From Neisseria sp. Marseille-Q5346 (GTDB taxonomy: Bacteria; Pseudomonadota; Gammaproteobacteria; Burkholderiales; Neisseriaceae): DNA of 64,000 bases. The stretch spans positions 186,001 through 250,000 of the forward strand of contig NZ_OX336253.1 in assembly GCF_946902045.1 (NCBI RefSeq), in the 5' to 3' direction. This document shows, piece by piece, positions 1 to 10,237 of this stretch. The notes below the pieces were generated by a model, which was not told where the DNA came from, did no database searches, and worked only from the letters and a program-made list of their open reading frames with translations. Numbering within the stretch: the first letter of the stretch is position 1; every line of letters starts with the position of its first letter. Position numbers and translations under genes: made by a program.

Positions 1-1
1 T

Positions 2-601
2 TGGGCAAACGATGTCGAACGCTTGAAACATTGGGCGGCTGCCATGCGTGCCGTCAAAACTGAAATCTATTGGGTTACCAAATCCAACTGGCCGCAAGTA
101 TTCCGTCAAGCCGCCGAAGGCAAAGGCTTGAAAAACATTCTGCTTCCATTGGAAACAGAACATGGTCAGCTGGCCCGTGCAGCTTTGGCCGATACTAATA
201 TTGAAGCGTGTGGTTTTGAGCGAAAAATCGACGACTGGAAAAACGAATTCTTTACCGATATTGAGGCTGGTTTTAGCGGCTCTAAATGCGGTATTGCCCG
301 TACCGGTACGATTATGCTGGAGTCCAGCCCTGTTGAGCCGCGCAGCCTGAGTTTGGTTCCGCCTGTGCATTTCTGCCTGTTTGACACCAGCAAGATGTAC
401 AACGAATTCCATAATGCTGTTGAAGGCGAAAAACTGGTAGAAAAAGGCATGCCTACCAACGTTATTTTGATTTCCGGCCCGTCTAAGACTGCCGATATTC
501 AATTGACTTTGGCCTATGGTGCACACGGCCCGCGCGATTTGGTGGTTTTGGCCGTTCTGCCTGATCACATTTCCCCTGCCGATTTGGAGGAAAAAGCATG
601 A
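2..601 (+). CDS. lutC: LutC, LUD-domain lactate utilisation protein (5' end outside window)
   Basis: The reading frame is open to the left window edge, so the first residues are missing; an internal TTG at 23 is not the true start. About 200 residues are visible, against roughly 220-240 for the family. The sequence has the LUD fold pattern, with a conserved glycine/threonine stretch (ARTGTIML) and a PPVHFCLF strand that recurs in LutB as PPVHIAIT. LutC is part of the LutABC system, which oxidises L-lactate to pyruvate with Fe-S cofactors. The last four bases overlap the lutB start (ATGA), so the two are translationally coupled. The order here is lutC then lutB; lutA probably lies upstream, outside the window. 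Confidence 0.88.
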   Translation, partial: WANDVERLKHWAAAMRAVKTEIYWVTKSNWPQVFRQAAEGKGLKNILLPLETEHGQLARAALADTNIEACGFERKIDDWKNEFFTDIEAGFSGSKCGIARTGTIMLESSPVEPRSLSLVPPVHFCLFDTSKMYNEFHNAVEGEKLVEKGMPTNVILISGPSKTADIQLTLAYGAHGPRDLVVLAVLPDHISPADLEEKA

Positions 602-2052
602 GTTCCCAAACCATTAAATTCCATATGAAGCCGGAAACATTCAAGCAAAACGCCGCGATTTCTTTGCAAGACAAGCCTCTGCGTAAAAGCTTACGTACAG
701 CGATGGATATGCTGATGACCAAGCGCAAAGCCGTTTTGACAGATGAAGAAGAGTTGCAAAGCCTGCGTGATTTGTGTGAACATGTCCGTCAACGTTCGTT
801 GTCCAAATTGCCTGCATTGTTGGAACAATTGGAAGAAAATCTGACCAAGTTGGGTGTTAAAGTTCACTGGGCGGAAACTCCTGCCGAAGCCTGCCAAATC
901 ATTCACAACATCATTACCGATAAAAACGGTAAGCTGATGGTGAAAGGCAAATCTATGGTCAGCGAAGAGATTGAGCTGAACCATTATCTGCAAGATCAAG
1001 GCATCAAAGCGATTGAGAGCGACTTGGGCGAGTTTATCGTTCAAATGGCCGGCGAGAAACCAACCCATATCGTGATGCCTGCCATTCATAAAACCAAAGA
1101 GCAGGTTAGCGAGCTTTTCCATCAAAACCTCGGCACTCCATTAACAGACGACGTAGACCAGCTGACCGGATTTGCGCGTAAAGCATTGCGCGATATTTAC
1201 AGCACTGCCGATGTCGGTTTGAGCGGTGTGAACTTTGCCGTTGCTGAAACGGGCACTTTGTGTCTGGTCGAAAACGAAGGCAACGGCCGCTTGAGTACCA
1301 CTGTACCGCCTGTGCACATTGCCATTACCGGTATTGAAAAAGTGGTTGCGAAGCTGTCGGATGTTCCACCTTTGTACAGCCTGTTGCCACGCTCCGCCAT
1401 TGGTCAGAACATTACTACTTATTTCAATATGATTACCGGCCCTCGCCGTAGCGAAGAGCTGGACGGCCCTCAAGAAATGCACTTGGTACTGCTTGATAAC
1501 GGCCGTAGCCAAGCTTATGCAGAAGATCAAATGCGCCGTACCTTGCAATGTATCCGTTGCGGTGCGTGTATGAACCACTGTCCGGTTTATACCCGTATCG
1601 GTGGCGCGGCTTACGGTACGACTTATCCCGGCCCGATTGGCGAGATTATCTCTCCGCATTTGTTAGGTTTGGATGCGACACGCGATCTGCCGACTGCGTG
1701 TACCATGTGTGGCGCCTGCGTTGAAGTTTGTCCGGTACGCATTCCGATTACCGAACAAATGCAACGCCTGCGTGTTGAAGCACAACGTTCGCCAACAGAA
1801 ACCGTTCCACATCCTATCCGTGGTCAAGGTGCATCGCATACTTTCGGTGAACAAATGGCATGGCGTACGTTTAACGGTATTTTCAGCGGCAGTAAAGCTT
1901 ATCGAGCATTCGGCTGGGCTACTACCAAATTCCGTGCATTGACGCCAAGCAAGCAGTTAAGCTGGACTAATAACCATGTTCCGATGAAACCTGCCAAGCA
2001 AACATTGCATGAAATGATGGCAGAAAGAAAACGTCAGCAAGAAAAAGCATAA
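598..2052 (+). CDS. lutB: LutB, iron-sulfur LUD protein of lactate utilisation
   Basis: A 484-residue protein with an N-terminal LUD domain (about 60-300) followed by two 4Fe-4S ferredoxin motifs, CIRCGACMNHCP near residue 318 and CTMCGACVEVCP near 368. This is the LutB arrangement. It is expected to act in the cytoplasm as the electron-transfer subunit of the LutABC L-lactate dehydrogenase complex. It overlaps lutC by four bases and is followed by two terminators, so it closes the operon. Length and motifs match the family and nothing looks damaged. Confidence 0.92.
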   Translation: MSSQTIKFHMKPETFKQNAAISLQDKPLRKSLRTAMDMLMTKRKAVLTDEEELQSLRDLCEHVRQRSLSKLPALLEQLEENLTKLGVKVHWAETPAEACQIIHNIITDKNGKLMVKGKSMVSEEIELNHYLQDQGIKAIESDLGEFIVQMAGEKPTHIVMPAIHKTKEQVSELFHQNLGTPLTDDVDQLTGFARKALRDIYSTADVGLSGVNFAVAETGTLCLVENEGNGRLSTTVPPVHIAITGIEKVVAKLSDVPPLYSLLPRSAIGQNITTYFNMITGPRRSEELDGPQEMHLVLLDNGRSQAYAEDQMRRTLQCIRCGACMNHCPVYTRIGGAAYGTTYPGPIGEIISPHLLGLDATRDLPTACTMCGACVEVCPVRIPITEQMQRLRVEAQRSPTETVPHPIRGQGASHTFGEQMAWRTFNGIFSGSKAYRAFGWATTKFRALTPSKQLSWTNNHVPMKPAKQTLHEMMAERKRQQEKA

Positions 2053-2058
2053 GACTTG

Positions 2059-2098
2059 AAAATAAAACCTGGGAGATAAAAGCCTCAGGTTTTATTTT
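2059..2098 (+). terminator. Intrinsic terminator after lutB
   Basis: An inverted repeat (AATAAAACCT with AGGTTTTATT, extended by imperfect CTGGG/CCTCAG pairing) is followed by a T-rich run. It lies a few bases beyond the lutB stop codon. Confidence 0.75.
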
Positions 2099-2170
2099 TT
2101 ATTAAATACTGCTGGTGTAGCATCGCTATTTGTAAAGGTATTTGATTATTGTATTTTGATTCTTTTGAAT

Positions 2171-2205
2171 AAAAAGGCCGTCTGAAAGATTTTCAGACGG
2201 CCTTT
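2171..2205. terminator. Inverted DUS pair between convergent genes
   Basis: AAGGCCGTCTGAAA is followed after a short loop by its reverse complement, with A and T runs outside. It sits between lutB and the convergent oxidoreductase gene and can terminate from both sides. Each arm is also an AG-dialect DNA uptake sequence. Confidence 0.85.
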
Positions 2206-2234
2206 ATTACATCCAAAAGTTTTTGTCTAAGTCC

Positions 2235-5200
2235 TTAGAGTAATACTTTTTCTATACCGCCGTTATTGGCTTTTTTCACAAACTCATCCAGCCAGTTTTC
2301 ACCGAGGATGTGTTTTGCCATTTCGATGACGATGTAGTCTGCAGGCATATTGTTGTCGTCGGCGTAGCGGCTCAAGCCTTGCAGGCAGGCTGGGCAGGAG
2401 GTGAGCATTTTGACGGGTTCGCCCTGCGGCAGCTCTTTGAGGTTTTTCTCAATTTCCTCTTGTTTGCGGAACTTGATCTGAGTGGCAATGTCGGGTCGTT
2501 TGACGGCAAACATACCGGACTCGCCGCAGCAGCGGTCGCTTAAGACGACTTTCTGTCCCATCAGGCTGCTGGCCATTTGGGTGGCGTTCATGGTTTTAAT
2601 CGGGGTATGGCAAGGGTCGTGGTAGAGGTACTGCTGACCTTGCACTCCGTTTAGCTGCACCCCTTTTTCAAGCAGATATTCGTGGATGTCGATGATACGG
2701 CAGCCTGGGAAGATTTCCTCAAAACGGTATTTTTCCAGTTGGTCATAGCAGGTACCGCAACTGACGACGACGGTTTTAATGTCGAGGTAGTTGAGGGTGT
2801 TCGCCATACGGTGGAAAGCCACGCGGTTGTTGGTGCTCATTTCTTCGGCTTTAGCCTTATTGCCGCCAGCGTCTTGCGGATAGCCGCAACACATATAGCC
2901 CGGCGGCAGGACGGTTTGTACACCGACATGCCAGAGCATGGCTTGAACGGCAAGTCCGATTTGGCTGAACAGACGCTCAGAGCCGCAACCTGGGAAGTAG
3001 AACACGGCTTCGGCATCTTCGGGCGCGGCCGGATTGCGGATGATAGGAATACTCTTGTCATCTTCGATGCCCAGCATGGAGCGCGGAGTTTTGGCTGGCA
3101 CGCTTTTCGGTAAAGGACGGTTGATGAAATGGATAACCTGTTCTTTGATTGAGGCGGTACCGACGGTGGCTTTCGGTTCAGCTTTTTGCTTTTTAGTGCC
3201 GATCGGAAGAAGCTTGCCGATTTTGTATGCAAAGTTTTGCGCTGGGAAGCCGGTCTGTATCATGGCGGCGCGAAGGGCTTTGATGGTTTTCGGGCCTGTT
3301 GCGTTCAAAAATGCCATGCCCATTGAAGCCGCAGGCGCAAAGCGTTTGTGGCCGGAATCGGCAAGGTAGTTGCGAATGGCTACGGTAACGTTGCCGAAGT
3401 CGATGTTGACAGGGCAAGGTTTAACGCAGCGGTGGCACACGGTGCAGTGGTCGCCGATGTCCATCAGTTCTTCAAAATGTTTGACGGAAACGCCGCGACG
3501 GGTTTGTTCTTCATATAAGAAGGCTTCGGTCAGCAATCCTACGCCGAGGATTTTGTTGCGTGGGCTATACAGCAGGTTGGCACGCGGAACGTGAGTAGAG
3601 CAAACAGGTTTGCATTTGCCGCAGCGCAGACAGTCTTTGACGGAATCGGCGATGGTGCCGAGGTCTGATTTTTCCATAATCAGAGATTCCGCCCCCAAAA
3701 GCTCGAAAGACGGCGTATAGGCGTTGCGCAGGTCCGAGCCTTTCATCAGTTTGTGACGGTTGAAGGTGTGTTTGGGATCGACTTGGTTTTTGTAGTTCCA
3801 AAACGGTTGCAAATCTTCATCGGTCAAAAATTCGAGCTTGGTAATGCCGATGCCGTGTTCGCCGGAAATTACGCCGCCGAGCGAACGGGCGATTTTCATA
3901 ATGCGTTCGACCGAACGATAGGCCGTCTGAAGCATTTCGGCATCGTCTGAGTTAACCGGAATATTGGTGTGAACGTTACCGTCGCCGGCGTGCATATGCA
4001 GGGCGACAAAGACGCGGCTGCGTACGGTTTTGGCGTGGATTTTGCCCAAGCCTTCGATGATTTTGGTGTCGGTTTTGCCGCTGAAGATTTCAGAAAGTGG
4101 CTTCATTACGTCTGCTTTGACAGACACGCGCAGGTGGAAATCGCGGAAGGCAATAAAGCAGCTTTCATTGTCTTTGGCTTCGGGCGCGGCGTGGACGGCT
4201 GCGCCATAGTGGACTTTATAGTCGGCAAGTGGTGCGTCTAAGTTAGCAAGCAACCATTCCCAACGCGCTTTGACAGCGGAAACGTGGGCCAGGGCGTGTT
4301 TGCCGCGTTCGCCCAACAGTTCGGCGGTTGGCAGGTCTGTTCCCATTTTGTCGATGGGGAGTTTGCCGGACAGATATTGCTCCAAGGCGGCACAGAGTTT
4401 GAGTTTGTTTTGGATGGAAAGCTCAATGTTGATGCGCTCGATGCCGTCTGAATACTCACCGAGTCTTTCGAGTGGGATTACCACGTCTTCATTGATTTTA
4501 AAGGCGTTGGTGTGTTTGGCTATGGCGGCGGTGCGGCTGCGGTCAAGCCAGAAGGTTTTGCGGGCTTCGGGAGATATGGCGATAAAGCCTTCGCCGTCGC
4601 GGGCGCGGGCGAGTTCGCAGATGTGTTCGGCGGCTGCCTCTACGGCGGCTTCATCGTCGGAAACCACGTCTGCCAGCAAGACCATTTTAGGCCGGCCTTT
4701 GCCTGCTGCTTTGGTGGCATAACCGACGGCACGGACGTAACGCCAGTCTAAATGTTCCAAACCCGCCAGCCGCACGCTGTCGTGGGCGAGCAGGAAGTCG
4801 CGGATTTCAACGATAGAAGGCGTGGCGGTGGCAACCGTGCCGAAAAACTCCATACACACGGTGCGCGTGTATTTCGGCATTTTATGCAATACGAAGGCGA
4901 CGCTGGTGATGATGCCGTCTGTGCCTTCTTTTTGCACTCCGGGCAGACCGCTCAAGAATTTGTCGGTAACGTCTTTGCCCAAACCGACTTTGCGGAATTT
5001 GTGGCCGGGTATTTCCAAACGTTTGGTATTGACGATATTGCGGCCGTCTGAATCCAGCGTATGTACGTCAAACACGGCAATTTCTTCATCGTGGATTTTG
5101 CCGAAATTGTGGCGCACGCGTTCGATACGTAACCATTCGCCTTGAGGGTTAACCATGTTCCAGTAGGCGAGGTTGTCCAAGGCAGTACCCCACAGTACGG

Positions 5201-6068
5201 CCTTTTTGCCACCTGCATTCATCGCCACATTACCGCCCACGCAAGACGCATCGGCGGAAGTCGGATCGACGGCGAACACCAAACCCGCCTGATGCGCGGT
5301 TTCTTCTACCCGGCGTGTTACTACGCCTGCACCGCAATGGATAATCGGATGTCTGCCGTCCAAGCCTGCCAGCTCAACGTCTTCCACGCCGCGATGTTTG
5401 TCGAGTTTTTCGGTATTGATGACTGCGCTGTTTGCATCCAAAGGTACTGCGCCGCCGGTATAACCTGTACCGCCGCCGCGCGGGATGATGACCAAGTCCA
5501 ACTCGATTAAGGCGCGCACCAAAGGCGCGATCTCTGCCTCGGTATCAGGATTGACGACGACAAAAGGATACTCCACGCGCCAGTCGGTTGCATCGGTAAC
5601 GTGCGTTACGCGAGCCAAGCCGTCAAACATAATATTGTGCGGCTTGGTAATTTTGCTTAAGCGATCCAAAATTTGATGGCGTTTTTGGCTGGTTTCATCA
5701 AAACTACTATCAAAACGCTCGACTGCTTTTTCTGCTGCGGCAACCAAGACATCCACTTGCCGATTATCGTCGCGGCGTTTGCGGATTTCATTTAAGCGGT
5801 GGCGCATTTCGCGTACCAACGCGGCGCGGCGTTTCGGGTGCTCCAGCAAGTCATCGACCAGATACGGATTGCGCACGACCACCCAAATATCGCCCAACAC
5901 TTCAAACAACATTCGCGCCGAACGTCCTGTCTTACGCTGACCGCGCAGGTCTTGCAGGATTTGCCACGCTTCGTCGCCCAACAGTCGGATGACGATTTCG
6001 CGGTCGGTATAAGAAGTATAGTTATAGGGAATTTCTCGAATACGCTGAGGGGCAGTAGTCGTGGTCAT
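2235..6068 (-). CDS. Large FAD/Fe-S oxidoreductase with DUF3683 N-terminus (D-lactate/glycolate dehydrogenase-like)
   Basis: A 1277-residue multidomain protein. Residues 1 to about 130 match the DUF3683-type leader. An FAD-binding type 4 (VAO/PCMH) domain follows, with a glycine-rich flavin loop [11 protein letters not shown] near residue 197. An FAD-oxidase C domain has [12 protein letters not shown] near 691, a metal/substrate motif of D-lactate dehydrogenases. Two 4Fe-4S motifs lie near 812 ([11 protein letters not shown]) and 876 ([12 protein letters not shown]). Two CCG domains lie near 1026-1060 and 1150-1190. The fold combines GlcD-like and GlcF-like halves in one chain, so a membrane-associated 2-hydroxyacid (probably D-lactate) dehydrogenase feeding quinone is likely. 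Lying convergent with lutCB supports a lactate role; the exact substrate is not shown by the sequence. Confidence 0.85.
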   Translation of the reverse strand: MTTTTAPQRIREIPYNYTSYTDREIVIRLLGDEAWQILQDLRGQRKTGRSARMLFEVLGDIWVVVRNPYLVDDLLEHPKRRAALVREMRHRLNEIRKRRDDNRQVDVLVAAAEKAVERFDSSFDETSQKRHQILDRLSKITKPHNIMFDGLARVTHVTDATDWRVEYPFVVVNPDTEAEIAPLVRALIELDLVIIPRGGGTGYTGGAVPLDANSAVINTEKLDKHRGVEDVELAGLDGRHPIIHCGAGVVTRRVEETAHQAGLVFAVDPTSADASCVGGNVAMNAGGKKAVLWGTALDNLAYWNMVNPQGEWLRIERVRHNFGKIHDEEIAVFDVHTLDSDGRNIVNTKRLEIPGHKFRKVGLGKDVTDKFLSGLPGVQKEGTDGIITSVAFVLHKMPKYTRTVCMEFFGTVATATPSIVEIRDFLLAHDSVRLAGLEHLDWRYVRAVGYATKAAGKGRPKMVLLADVVSDDEAAVEAAAEHICELARARDGEGFIAISPEARKTFWLDRSRTAAIAKHTNAFKINEDVVIPLERLGEYSDGIERINIELSIQNKLKLCAALEQYLSGKLPIDKMGTDLPTAELLGERGKHALAHVSAVKARWEWLLANLDAPLADYKVHYGAAVHAAPEAKDNESCFIAFRDFHLRVSVKADVMKPLSEIFSGKTDTKIIEGLGKIHAKTVRSRVFVALHMHAGDGNVHTNIPVNSDDAEMLQTAYRSVERIMKIARSLGGVISGEHGIGITKLEFLTDEDLQPFWNYKNQVDPKHTFNRHKLMKGSDLRNAYTPSFELLGAESLIMEKSDLGTIADSVKDCLRCGKCKPVCSTHVPRANLLYSPRNKILGVGLLTEAFLYEEQTRRGVSVKHFEELMDIGDHCTVCHRCVKPCPVNIDFGNVTVAIRNYLADSGHKRFAPAASMGMAFLNATGPKTIKALRAAMIQTGFPAQNFAYKIGKLLPIGTKKQKAEPKATVGTASIKEQVIHFINRPLPKSVPAKTPRSMLGIEDDKSIPIIRNPAAPEDAEAVFYFPGCGSERLFSQIGLAVQAMLWHVGVQTVLPPGYMCCGYPQDAGGNKAKAEEMSTNNRVAFHRMANTLNYLDIKTVVVSCGTCYDQLEKYRFEEIFPGCRIIDIHEYLLEKGVQLNGVQGQQYLYHDPCHTPIKTMNATQMASSLMGQKVVLSDRCCGESGMFAVKRPDIATQIKFRKQEEIEKNLKELPQGEPVKMLTSCPACLQGLSRYADDNNMPADYIVIEMAKHILGENWLDEFVKKANNGGIEKVLL

Positions 6069-6287
6069 GCTCGTGTTCCGTTGATGGATGTAATGTTTTT
6101 ATATTAAAGGCCGTCTGAAAAATGCAATTTCTTCTTGATGGCGTAAAGTGTTAATGTAGTGTAATTTTCGATATTTTTCAACGGAAAAGACAATAAACAT
6201 TTCAATGGGAATGATTTGCAACTAGGTAATATTGTTTACAATCTTGTCGTGTAAATGGTTTTCAGACGGCCTGAGAGATTTTATCGC

Positions 6288-6315
6288 TTGAGTTTTTCTA
6301 TAAAACCGCTATAAT
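6288..6315 (+). promoter_or_regulatory. Sigma-70 promoter of the SRP RNA gene
   Basis: A -35 like TTGAGT (6288-6293) and a perfect -10 TATAAT (6310-6315) are separated by 16 bases. They lie about a dozen bases upstream of the predicted RNA start. Confidence 0.7.
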
Positions 6316-6326
6316 GCGTTTCTTCT

Positions 6327-6426
6327 ATGGCGGGTCTCCCCGCATGGTAATTCGGAACACCGGGTCAGGGGCGGAAGCCAGCAGCCCACTCTGATGAGCC
6401 AGTGCCGGGGGTTCGGCTCGCCACCT
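6327..6426 (+). ncRNA. ffs: 4.5S signal recognition particle RNA
   Basis: The roughly 100-base small bacterial SRP RNA. The apical motif is recognisable: GGTCAGG, then GGAAG and AGCAGCC, which form the symmetric and asymmetric loops bound by Ffh. The outer helix closes between TGGCG (6328-6332) and CGCCA (6419-6423). It has its own promoter upstream and a strong terminator downstream, as expected for a free-standing ffs gene. It acts with Ffh in co-translational targeting of membrane proteins. Confidence 0.93.
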
Positions 6427-6431
6427 TATTC

Positions 6432-6467
6432 AAAAATGCCGGAGATGGTTAAGTCTCCGGCATTTTT
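6432..6467 (+). terminator. Rho-independent terminator of the SRP RNA gene
   Basis: A perfect 10-base stem ATGCCGGAGA/TCTCCGGCAT with an 8-base loop is followed by TTTT. It starts just after the RNA's 3' end. Confidence 0.88.
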
Positions 6468-6485
6468 CATTGTATAAAGCGTAAT

Positions 6486-6523
6486 AAAAAGGTCGTCTGA
6501 AATCTCATTTTCAGACGACCTTT
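6486..6523. terminator. Variant-DUS hairpin after uraA
   Basis: AAAGGTCGTCTGAAA is paired with TTTCAGACGACCTTT. This uses the GGTCGTCTGAA DUS variant rather than the GGCCGTCTGAA form prevailing nearby. It terminates uraA, which reads leftward. Confidence 0.8.
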
Positions 6524-6542
6524 GAGTTTATGAACCAGCTAT

Positions 6543-7760
6543 TTATGCTTCTTCTGATTTTGTATTGGGCAAAACGCAGTTCAGGATAATGGCCAATACG
6601 GCGCACAAACCTACACCGGCGAAGCTCAAAGTACCTACTTTGATAATCATGCCGCCGATACCGGTCGTCAATACGGAGCTGACGATAACCAGATTTTTCG
6701 GCTGCATCAAATCGACTTTCGCATCAATCAATGTTTTGATGCCCAAAGAGGCGATTGTACCGAACAGCAGCAACATAATGCCGCCCATAACCGGCATAGG
6801 AATCGAAGCCAAAAACGCGTTGAACTTACCGAAAAATGCCATGAAAATCGCAAAAATTGCCGCCCAAGTCATGATAACGGGGTTGCTGTTTTTGGTAATC
6901 ATCACCGCGCCGGTTACTTCGCCGTAAGTGGTTACAGGCGGGCCGCCGATCAAACCGGCCACGCACACGCCCAAGCCGTCGCCGGCGAGGGTTTTGTCCA
7001 AGCCCGGGTCTTTAGTGTAGTTTTTTCCGGTCACATTACCGATGGCCATAATGCCGCCGATGTGTTCGATGGCCGGGGCGATGGCAACAGGCAACATAAA
7101 CAAGGCAGCCTGCCAGTTAACTTGGGGCGTTTCAAAATGAGGGACGGCAAACCAAGGAGCGTTGATGATGGCGCTGGTATCGACCAAGCCCATGATCAAA
7201 GCCAACACATAGCCGGAAGCCACGCCGATCAAAATCGGAATCAGCTTCATCATTTTGCTGCCGAAGACAGAAACAATGACGGTTACCGCAAAGGTAAAGC
7301 CGGAGAGAATCAGCGAGTCGATATAGTCGATGACCTGTTTTCCATCTGCCTGACCCATGGCCATGCTGCTGGCTGCAGCGGCCACGGACAAACCGATTAC
7401 CATAATCACCGGACCGATAACCACGGGTGGCAACAGCTTGTGTACCGCATCCAGACCGCGCCATCTGATCAACGCGGCAAAGACAAAGTACATGAAACCT
7501 GCCGCAAACAGACCGAACATGGTAGAAGGCAGACCCCATTCGCCGATGGAGTAGATAATCGGTGCAATAAAGGCAAAAGAAGAACCGAGGAAAATCGGCA
7601 CTTTACGTTTGGTAACCAATTGGAACAACAAGGTGCCTAAGCCTGCGCCTAATAATGCCAAAGCCGGGTTCAGTCCCGTCAGAAGCGGCACAAGCACCAT
7701 GGCACCGAATGCGACAAACAAAATCTGCGCACCGGCTACCGCCGTTTTAAGCTGGTTCAT
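6543..7760 (-). CDS. uraA: Uracil permease of the NCS2 family
   Basis: A 405-residue, strongly hydrophobic protein with about 12-14 predicted transmembrane segments, the usual length for UraA. The NCS2 signatures are visible: a QILFVAFGAMVLVPLLTG-type first segment, and the AIEHIGG stretch around residue 230 that carries the substrate-contacting acidic residue. It is a proton:uracil symporter in the inner membrane and supports pyrimidine salvage. It is monocistronic, with its own hairpin terminator downstream and a separate transcription unit upstream. Xanthine transport is a less likely alternative within NCS2. Confidence 0.9.
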   Translation of the reverse strand: MNQLKTAVAGAQILFVAFGAMVLVPLLTGLNPALALLGAGLGTLLFQLVTKRKVPIFLGSSFAFIAPIIYSIGEWGLPSTMFGLFAAGFMYFVFAALIRWRGLDAVHKLLPPVVIGPVIMVIGLSVAAAASSMAMGQADGKQVIDYIDSLILSGFTFAVTVIVSVFGSKMMKLIPILIGVASGYVLALIMGLVDTSAIINAPWFAVPHFETPQVNWQAALFMLPVAIAPAIEHIGGIMAIGNVTGKNYTKDPGLDKTLAGDGLGVCVAGLIGGPPVTTYGEVTGAVMITKNSNPVIMTWAAIFAIFMAFFGKFNAFLASIPMPVMGGIMLLLFGTIASLGIKTLIDAKVDLMQPKNLVIVSSVLTTGIGGMIIKVGTLSFAGVGLCAVLAIILNCVLPNTKSEEA

Positions 7761-7830
7761 AAAAGCTCCGAAGAAAATTCAAACGGCGCAGATTATACTG
7801 ATTTATCCTAGTCATGAACATTTATTTACA

Positions 7831-7878
7831 AAAGGCCGTCTGAACAAATGTAACGATGACACCTGTTCAGACGGCCTT
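7831..7878. terminator. DUS inverted repeat, terminator of the small hypothetical gene
   Basis: AAGGCCGTCTGAACA pairs with TGTTCAGACGGCCTT across a 17-base loop. It lies downstream of the 7928-8239 gene and upstream of uraA. Confidence 0.72.
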
Positions 7879-7927
7879 GTTTGATAGTGAATGGTTAATA
7901 ACTTATCAAAATCGATTAGGAAAATTT

Positions 7928-8239
7928 TCAGCCGCGTGTTTCGCGCCAAACCAGATAATCGCGCAGGGGTGGCATGGGCGGATTGATGCAGTGCGGACAG
8001 ATACCGGTTGTATCTTCATCGTCGCTGTCGATATGGTAGTCGTTTGGATCGAAGCGCACCTGCTGCATCACAGCTTGCGCCAATGCTTGTTCCTGTATGA
8101 CATCAAATTCAAATTTTTCCAAAATCTCATTCAATAGGCAGATTTCGCCGTCGCTGAAAGATTCGCTGTGTTTGACAATGAGGCGTTGATAATCTTCATT
8201 GCTGATTTTTTCGTGAAGTAAATCGGTCTGGATAGTCAT
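7928..8239 (-). CDS. Hypothetical acidic protein with a CxxC pair
   Basis: A 103-residue acidic protein that I do not recognise. It has a helical N-terminal half and a C-terminal segment with an Asp/Glu cluster (DSDDEDTTG), then a CPHC motif that could bind metal. There is no signal peptide or membrane segment. It has its own hairpin terminator downstream. The start is the first Met of the frame, behind an AT-rich leader. It is probably a neisserial cytosolic protein; no function can be assigned. Confidence 0.6.
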   Translation of the reverse strand: MTIQTDLLHEKISNEDYQRLIVKHSESFSDGEICLLNEILEKFEFDVIQEQALAQAVMQQVRFDPNDYHIDSDDEDTTGICPHCINPPMPPLRDYLVWRETRG

Positions 8240-8302
8240 GATTTTTATTGTTGAAATAAGGTGGTTAAGTTGCGGATTATAGCAGATATCGTGGTGGCTG
8301 TT

Positions 8303-8917
8303 TTAAAGGCCGTGTTCTGGTTCGGAAAGTGCCTCTGTTTTGGCTTTTTTTGGCATTAGGCTATTTAATATTGAGTTAATTGCTTGGTAATCGTCGCTAT
8401 AAAAAAATTCTCCGATATATATGGTTTCCTCATGATAAACAAATGACCATGCACCTTGTTTACTATTTGGTTGTCGTAAGGGGCTGGAGATGGTGGATGT
8501 ATTCCTTCTCTGGCTCAAATAGTTACGCAGTGTTATTTTAGTGTTTTTAGTATTTGCATGGTTCTCATGTGGCTGCCATTGCGCTATTTCTACGAGTGAA
8601 AATTTTTTACCTTTTCCCAATCCAAACAGCGCGAACTGGTGTGAAAGTATTCCATTTTGAACATGAATATGTTCTTGTCCAAAAAGTTGCCACAGTAAGT
8701 CATAAATACATTGGAAAGAAAGCAGACCCAAAAATATGAGGAGTATGATATTAAATGCTGATTCAAAGTTTAAATTTGGAATGTTTGCTAATATCAATAG
8801 TACGATTACAAGGTCTCTGCAAGTTAATAGAAGTTTGAGTCGGTTACGTATAATTTTTGCTGACAAGGTAATTTTGCTAGGTGTTTGTTCAATTTTATAA
8901 CGTGAAGATGTCATCAA
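8303..8917 (-). CDS. Hypothetical two-helix membrane protein
   Basis: A 204-residue protein not recognised as a named family. A basic N-terminus is followed by two closely spaced hydrophobic segments (about residues 33-53 and 58-80). A soluble C-terminal part of mixed strands follows, resembling bacterial PH-like membrane proteins. The start codon overlaps the cca stop by four bases (8914-8917), so it is translated with cca. Base composition is more AT-rich than cca. No catalytic motif is visible. Confidence 0.6.
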   Translation of the reverse strand: MMTSSRYKIEQTPSKITLSAKIIRNRLKLLLTCRDLVIVLLILANIPNLNFESAFNIILLIFLGLLSFQCIYDLLWQLFGQEHIHVQNGILSHQFALFGLGKGKKFSLVEIAQWQPHENHANTKNTKITLRNYLSQRRNTSTISSPLRQPNSKQGAWSFVYHEETIYIGEFFYSDDYQAINSILNSLMPKKAKTEALSEPEHGL

Positions 8918-10176
8918 TATCCTCCTACTTTGTCTGCCTGATATGCTTTTTGCAGCGGTGTAATTTGCGCTAAGCGGGCATGATCAATTTGTTCGGCGAT
9001 AAGGTGCGCTTTTCCTTGTGCGTGGCACTCGGCGGCGATTTTGCCTGCATCTACTTGGTTGGCAGCTTCAAGTAAAGCCAGCCAGTGTTCGCGTTGCGGA
9101 TAGGGGGTGTCTTCAAGGTTCAGACGGCCTTGTTTGTCGGCCACGCAGACGTTTAAGGCCGTCTGAAAACGTTCGGGGCGGCGGAAGGCATCGGTTTTTT
9201 TCAAAACCTTCAAAATGGTTTTGCTTTTGAACTGCCCGACTTGGTGGAGCATGATGTGCCAGCGGCAGACGAGTTCGGCAAGCTCGGCGCAGTGTTTGGG
9301 CGCGCGCAGGCGTTGATTGACTTCGCGGACGGGTTCGACACCATTGATGTCGTGTTCGTAGTGTTTCGGCAGGATATCGGCCGGTGTTTTTGCCTTGCCC
9401 AAGTCGTGCAATAGGGCGGCATAGCGTTCGGCAAGGGACAGATTCATTTCGGCGGCTAGTTGTACAACCATCAGCGTATGGATACCGCTGTCGATTTCGG
9501 GATGATAGTCGGCGCGTTGCGGTACGCCGAAAAGGGCGTCAAGTTCGGGCAGCAAGACTTTGAGCGCGCCGCATTCGCGCAAAACTTCAATCATTTTGCG
9601 CGGGTTTTTCTCCATCAAGCCTTTGGCCAATTCCTGCCAGACGCGTTCGGCAACCAAGGCATCCGCTTCGCCGTTTTCTATCATTTGCCGCATCAGCAAC
9701 ATGGTTTCATCGGCAATTTGAAACCCATAACGCGCGGCAAAACGGGCGATACGCAAAATCCGCACGGGATCTTCGGCAAAGGCAGGCGAAACGTGGCGCA
9801 GGATGCCGTCCGCTAAGTCTTGTTGTCCGCCAAAGGGATCGATGATCGTGCCGTCTGAATCCTGAGCCATGGCATTGATGGTCAGGTCGCGACGCATTAG
9901 GTCTTGTTCCAGCGTAACGTCTTTATCGGCATGAAAGCTGAATCCGGCATAGCCTTTGGCGGTTTTGCGCTCGGTACGGGCGAGGGCGTATTCTTCGTGG
10001 CTGTCCGGATGGAGAAAGACAGGGAAATCCTTGCCGACAGGTTGATAGCCTTTAGCCAACATGGTTTGCGCATCTGCACCGATGACTACCCAATCGCGGT
10101 CTTTGACGGGCAGGCCTAACAGATGGTCGCGGACGGCGCCGCCGACAAGATAGGTTTTGATGGTTTGTGTATTCAT
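8914..10176 (-). CDS. cca: Multifunctional CCA-adding enzyme (tRNA nucleotidyltransferase)
   Basis: A 420-residue class II nucleotidyltransferase. The nucleotide-binding loop GGAVRD lies at residues 12-17, and the catalytic acidic pair DRD has Asp26 and Asp28. The neck and body domain is followed by an HD phosphohydrolase motif (LLHDLGKAKTP, His255-Asp256), which marks the multifunctional gamma/beta-proteobacterial type. It builds or repairs the 3' CCA end of tRNAs; the HD domain gives phosphatase and phosphodiesterase activity. It is the first gene of a two-gene unit with the downstream membrane protein. Internal DUS copies show ordinary neisserial ancestry. Confidence 0.93.
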   Translation of the reverse strand: MNTQTIKTYLVGGAVRDHLLGLPVKDRDWVVIGADAQTMLAKGYQPVGKDFPVFLHPDSHEEYALARTERKTAKGYAGFSFHADKDVTLEQDLMRRDLTINAMAQDSDGTIIDPFGGQQDLADGILRHVSPAFAEDPVRILRIARFAARYGFQIADETMLLMRQMIENGEADALVAERVWQELAKGLMEKNPRKMIEVLRECGALKVLLPELDALFGVPQRADYHPEIDSGIHTLMVVQLAAEMNLSLAERYAALLHDLGKAKTPADILPKHYEHDINGVEPVREVNQRLRAPKHCAELAELVCRWHIMLHQVGQFKSKTILKVLKKTDAFRRPERFQTALNVCVADKQGRLNLEDTPYPQREHWLALLEAANQVDAGKIAAECHAQGKAHLIAEQIDHARLAQITPLQKAYQADKVGGY

Positions 10177-10198
10177 ATAAAAATCGAACGATATAAAA

Positions 10199-10237
10199 AG
10201 GCCGTCTGAAAAGCCGTATTGGGTTTTCAGACGGCCT
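10199..10237. terminator. DUS inverted repeat upstream of cca
   Basis: AGGCCGTCTGAAAA pairs with TTTTCAGACGGCCT across an 11-base loop. It lies between the divergent cca and ung genes and could terminate a short leftward transcript from the 10250-10335 interval. Confidence 0.6.
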
